Virus record (IMG/VR): IMGVR_UViG_3300046680_000205
Span: 1 to 21,207 of that record
Origin: a virus
Direction: 5' to 3' (one strand)
DNA: 21,207 bases
Below are positions 19,973 to 21,207 of this stretch, piece by piece. Under the pieces are notes generated by a model. That model was not told the origin of the DNA, did not search any database, and saw only the letters and a list, made by a program, of their open reading frames with translations. The stretch's first letter is position 1. Every line of letters begins with the position of its first letter. Both the position numbers and the translations under genes were made by a program.

Positions 19973-20348
19973 GGGCAGGGCGCAGTTGGCGGAGTGGCGC
20001 TCCCGGCGCAAAGGACCCCCCAAGCGGCCCTTCGGGGCCATCGCAGGGTGGACCAAGCACATGCGCGAGAAGGCCCTGGCTCACGCCATGGTCGAAGCGA
20101 AACAACTAGTGAACCTCATGGAACAAAAAGGCTACAACATCCCCAAGGACGAGTACGCCCGTGAAGGTATAGAAGCAGTGGTCGCCATGGTGCGTCTGAC
20201 GGACATCAGTCCCAAGGACCGCCTGGCTGCGGCCCGCACGCTCCTCGACTTCACGATGGCGAAGCCCGCCACCACAATCAACCAGAACGTCAAGAAGGCT
20301 GAGGATTTCCTCGCTGACCTGGCGGCAGAACTTCCGGACACCGAATGA
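19926..20348 (+). CDS. terminase small subunit
   Basis: The protein is 140 aa from MPSEKSHFAILNQTPEGRAQ. I prefer this ATG to the longer frame because the upstream extension is Pro/Arg-rich and lies inside the previous gene. A basic segment (RSRRKGPPKRPFG) is followed by helices with EYAREGIEAVVAMVRLTDIS then PKDRLAAARTLLDFTMAKPA, the layout of podovirus small terminases, and an acidic C-terminus (AEDFLADLAAELPDTE). It binds the packaging start site and loads the large subunit. The stop overlaps the next ATG (ATGA). It has no adjacent HNH gene. Confidence 0.82.
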   Translation: MPSEKSHFAILNQTPEGRAQLAEWRSRRKGPPKRPFGAIAGWTKHMREKALAHAMVEAKQLVNLMEQKGYNIPKDEYAREGIEAVVAMVRLTDISPKDRLAAARTLLDFTMAKPATTINQNVKKAEDFLADLAAELPDTE

Positions 20349-21207
20349 GTATTGACGCCGTGCGAAAGCGGCTATTCGAGGACTTCGAGTACTACGCCAA
20401 GCACGCGCTCAAGATTCGAACGAAGGAGGGCACGGTGGTGCCCTTGGTCCTGAACGAAGCCCAAAAGATTTTCATGAAGCGGGTCATCATCCAGCTTCAG
20501 ACAACCGGCAAGGTCCGCATCGTCGTCCTCAAGGGACGCCAGCAGGGCCTGTCCACGATCATCGAAGGGATCATCTACTGGTGGACCTCGCAGCACAAGG
20601 CTGTCAAGTCCATCGTTATGACCCACCTCGGGGAGTCCACGAAGGCCCTGTTCGACATGGCCAAGCGGTACCACGAGAACTGCCCCGAGATCCTCCGTCC
20701 CCACACGAAATACTCCTCGCGCCGCGAACTGTCCTTCGACCTGCTCGACTCGAGCTACATGGTCGCTACGGCAGGCGGTGACGGGGTCGGTCGGGGCGAG
20801 ACCATCCAGTTGGCCCACCTGTCCGAGGCAGCGTTCTATCCGCCCGCCACGGCCCGGGACAACATCAACGGCCTCATGCAGGCCATCCCCAACAACCCCG
20901 GCACGTTCGTGTTCGTCGAGAGCACGGCCAACGGCATCGGGAACCCGTTCCACAACATCTGGACGGCAGCGGTCGAAGGCCGGTCGGAATACGAGGCTGT
21001 GTTCATCCCCTGGTTCGTCCAGAGGGAATACCGCAAGCCGGTGGCCAAGGGATTCGAAAGGACCCCTGCAGAAGACAAGCTGGTCAAGCTCTACGGCCTC
21101 GACGACGAGCAACTGATGTTCCGTCGGCACAAGATCGCAGACAACGGCGAAGAGATGTTCATGCAGGAGTATCCCTGCCACGCCGATGAAGCCTTCCTGA
21201 CCTCGGG
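20345..21207 (+). CDS. terminase large subunit, N-terminal part (ATPase)
   Basis: The 287 visible codons run open off the right edge. The start is MSIDAVRKRLFEDFEYYAKH, the ATG overlapping the small-subunit TGA. Residues 63-71 read KGRQQGLST, a Walker A variant typical of large terminases (R-Q-x-G-x-S/T). TIQLAHLSEAA at 153-163 is the Walker B strand with catalytic Glu161. VFVESTANG at 189-197 is the coupling motif III. WTSQHKAVKSIVMTHLGEST is the usual helicase-like strand after Walker A. The nuclease domain should follow beyond the window. The protein uses ATP to pump DNA into the prohead. Minus-strand open frames here are shadows. Confidence 0.95.
   Translation, partial: MSIDAVRKRLFEDFEYYAKHALKIRTKEGTVVPLVLNEAQKIFMKRVIIQLQTTGKVRIVVLKGRQQGLSTIIEGIIYWWTSQHKAVKSIVMTHLGESTKALFDMAKRYHENCPEILRPHTKYSSRRELSFDLLDSSYMVATAGGDGVGRGETIQLAHLSEAAFYPPATARDNINGLMQAIPNNPGTFVFVESTANGIGNPFHNIWTAAVEGRSEYEAVFIPWFVQREYRKPVAKGFERTPAEDKLVKLYGLDDEQLMFRRHKIADNGEEMFMQEYPCHADEAFLTS

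Noticed and set aside
1-21207. CRISPR array, insertion sequence, integrase or attachment site
   Set aside because: No regularly spaced repeats, transposase-like motifs or recombinase were seen; nothing supports lysogeny in this window.

Overview
The window is a piece of a podovirus-type bacteriophage genome, with GC-rich coding DNA and almost no spare space inside operons. The replication genes are T7-like: a single-subunit RNA polymerase, a gp2.5-like single-strand DNA-binding protein, endonuclease I and a gp4-type primase. The structural and packaging genes are not in T7 order: collar-domain fibres, a tail-type protein, three ejection-type proteins (one with a lytic transglycosylase domain), then terminase small and large subunits. 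The host is probably a GC-rich proteobacterium; the sequence does not identify it further. Both window ends cut genes: primase at the left, terminase large subunit at the right.

Layout. (1) 1-2535, minus strand: a tightly coupled replication operon (46-aa ORF, SSB, endonuclease I, HTH protein, two small unknowns, an L7/L12-like protein, a Cys-rich protein, primase). (2) 2536-2718: two tandem phage promoters, an intrinsic terminator and TTGTACAA motifs. (3) 2719-5211, minus: RNA polymerase. (4) 5212-5838: regulatory hub with a sigma70-like promoter for the polymerase, one leftward and two rightward phage promoters, hairpins and an AT-rich stretch that could be the replication origin. (5) 5839-6238, plus: a 48-aa ORF and two tRNAs, Tyr(GUA) and Gln(UUG). 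(6) 6239-6878: no credible gene but many hairpins, including a twin-hairpin element with identical loops. (7) 6879-8893, minus: six small, mostly unknown early-type genes led by a 312-aa Cys-rich protein with its own sigma70-like promoter. (8) 8894-9485: non-coding divergent spacer. (9) 9486-21207, plus: HExxH protein, two collar proteins, tail-type protein, 54-aa ORF, 2-oxoglutarate hydroxylase, GNAT acetyltransferase, ejection proteins, terminases.

How it may work together (inference). Host polymerase would transcribe the minus-strand early block and the phage RNA polymerase gene. The phage polymerase would then use five near-identical promoters, core TTAGTCACTACTAT, three firing left into the polymerase and replication genes and two firing right. 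The palindrome TTGTACAA occurs six times exactly, always in gene-free DNA and usually shortly upstream of a start codon. It looks like the operator or processing signal of a shared control circuit. The most novel-looking items are this motif set, the twin TGCAACG-loop hairpins after the tRNAs, and the origin-like hub.
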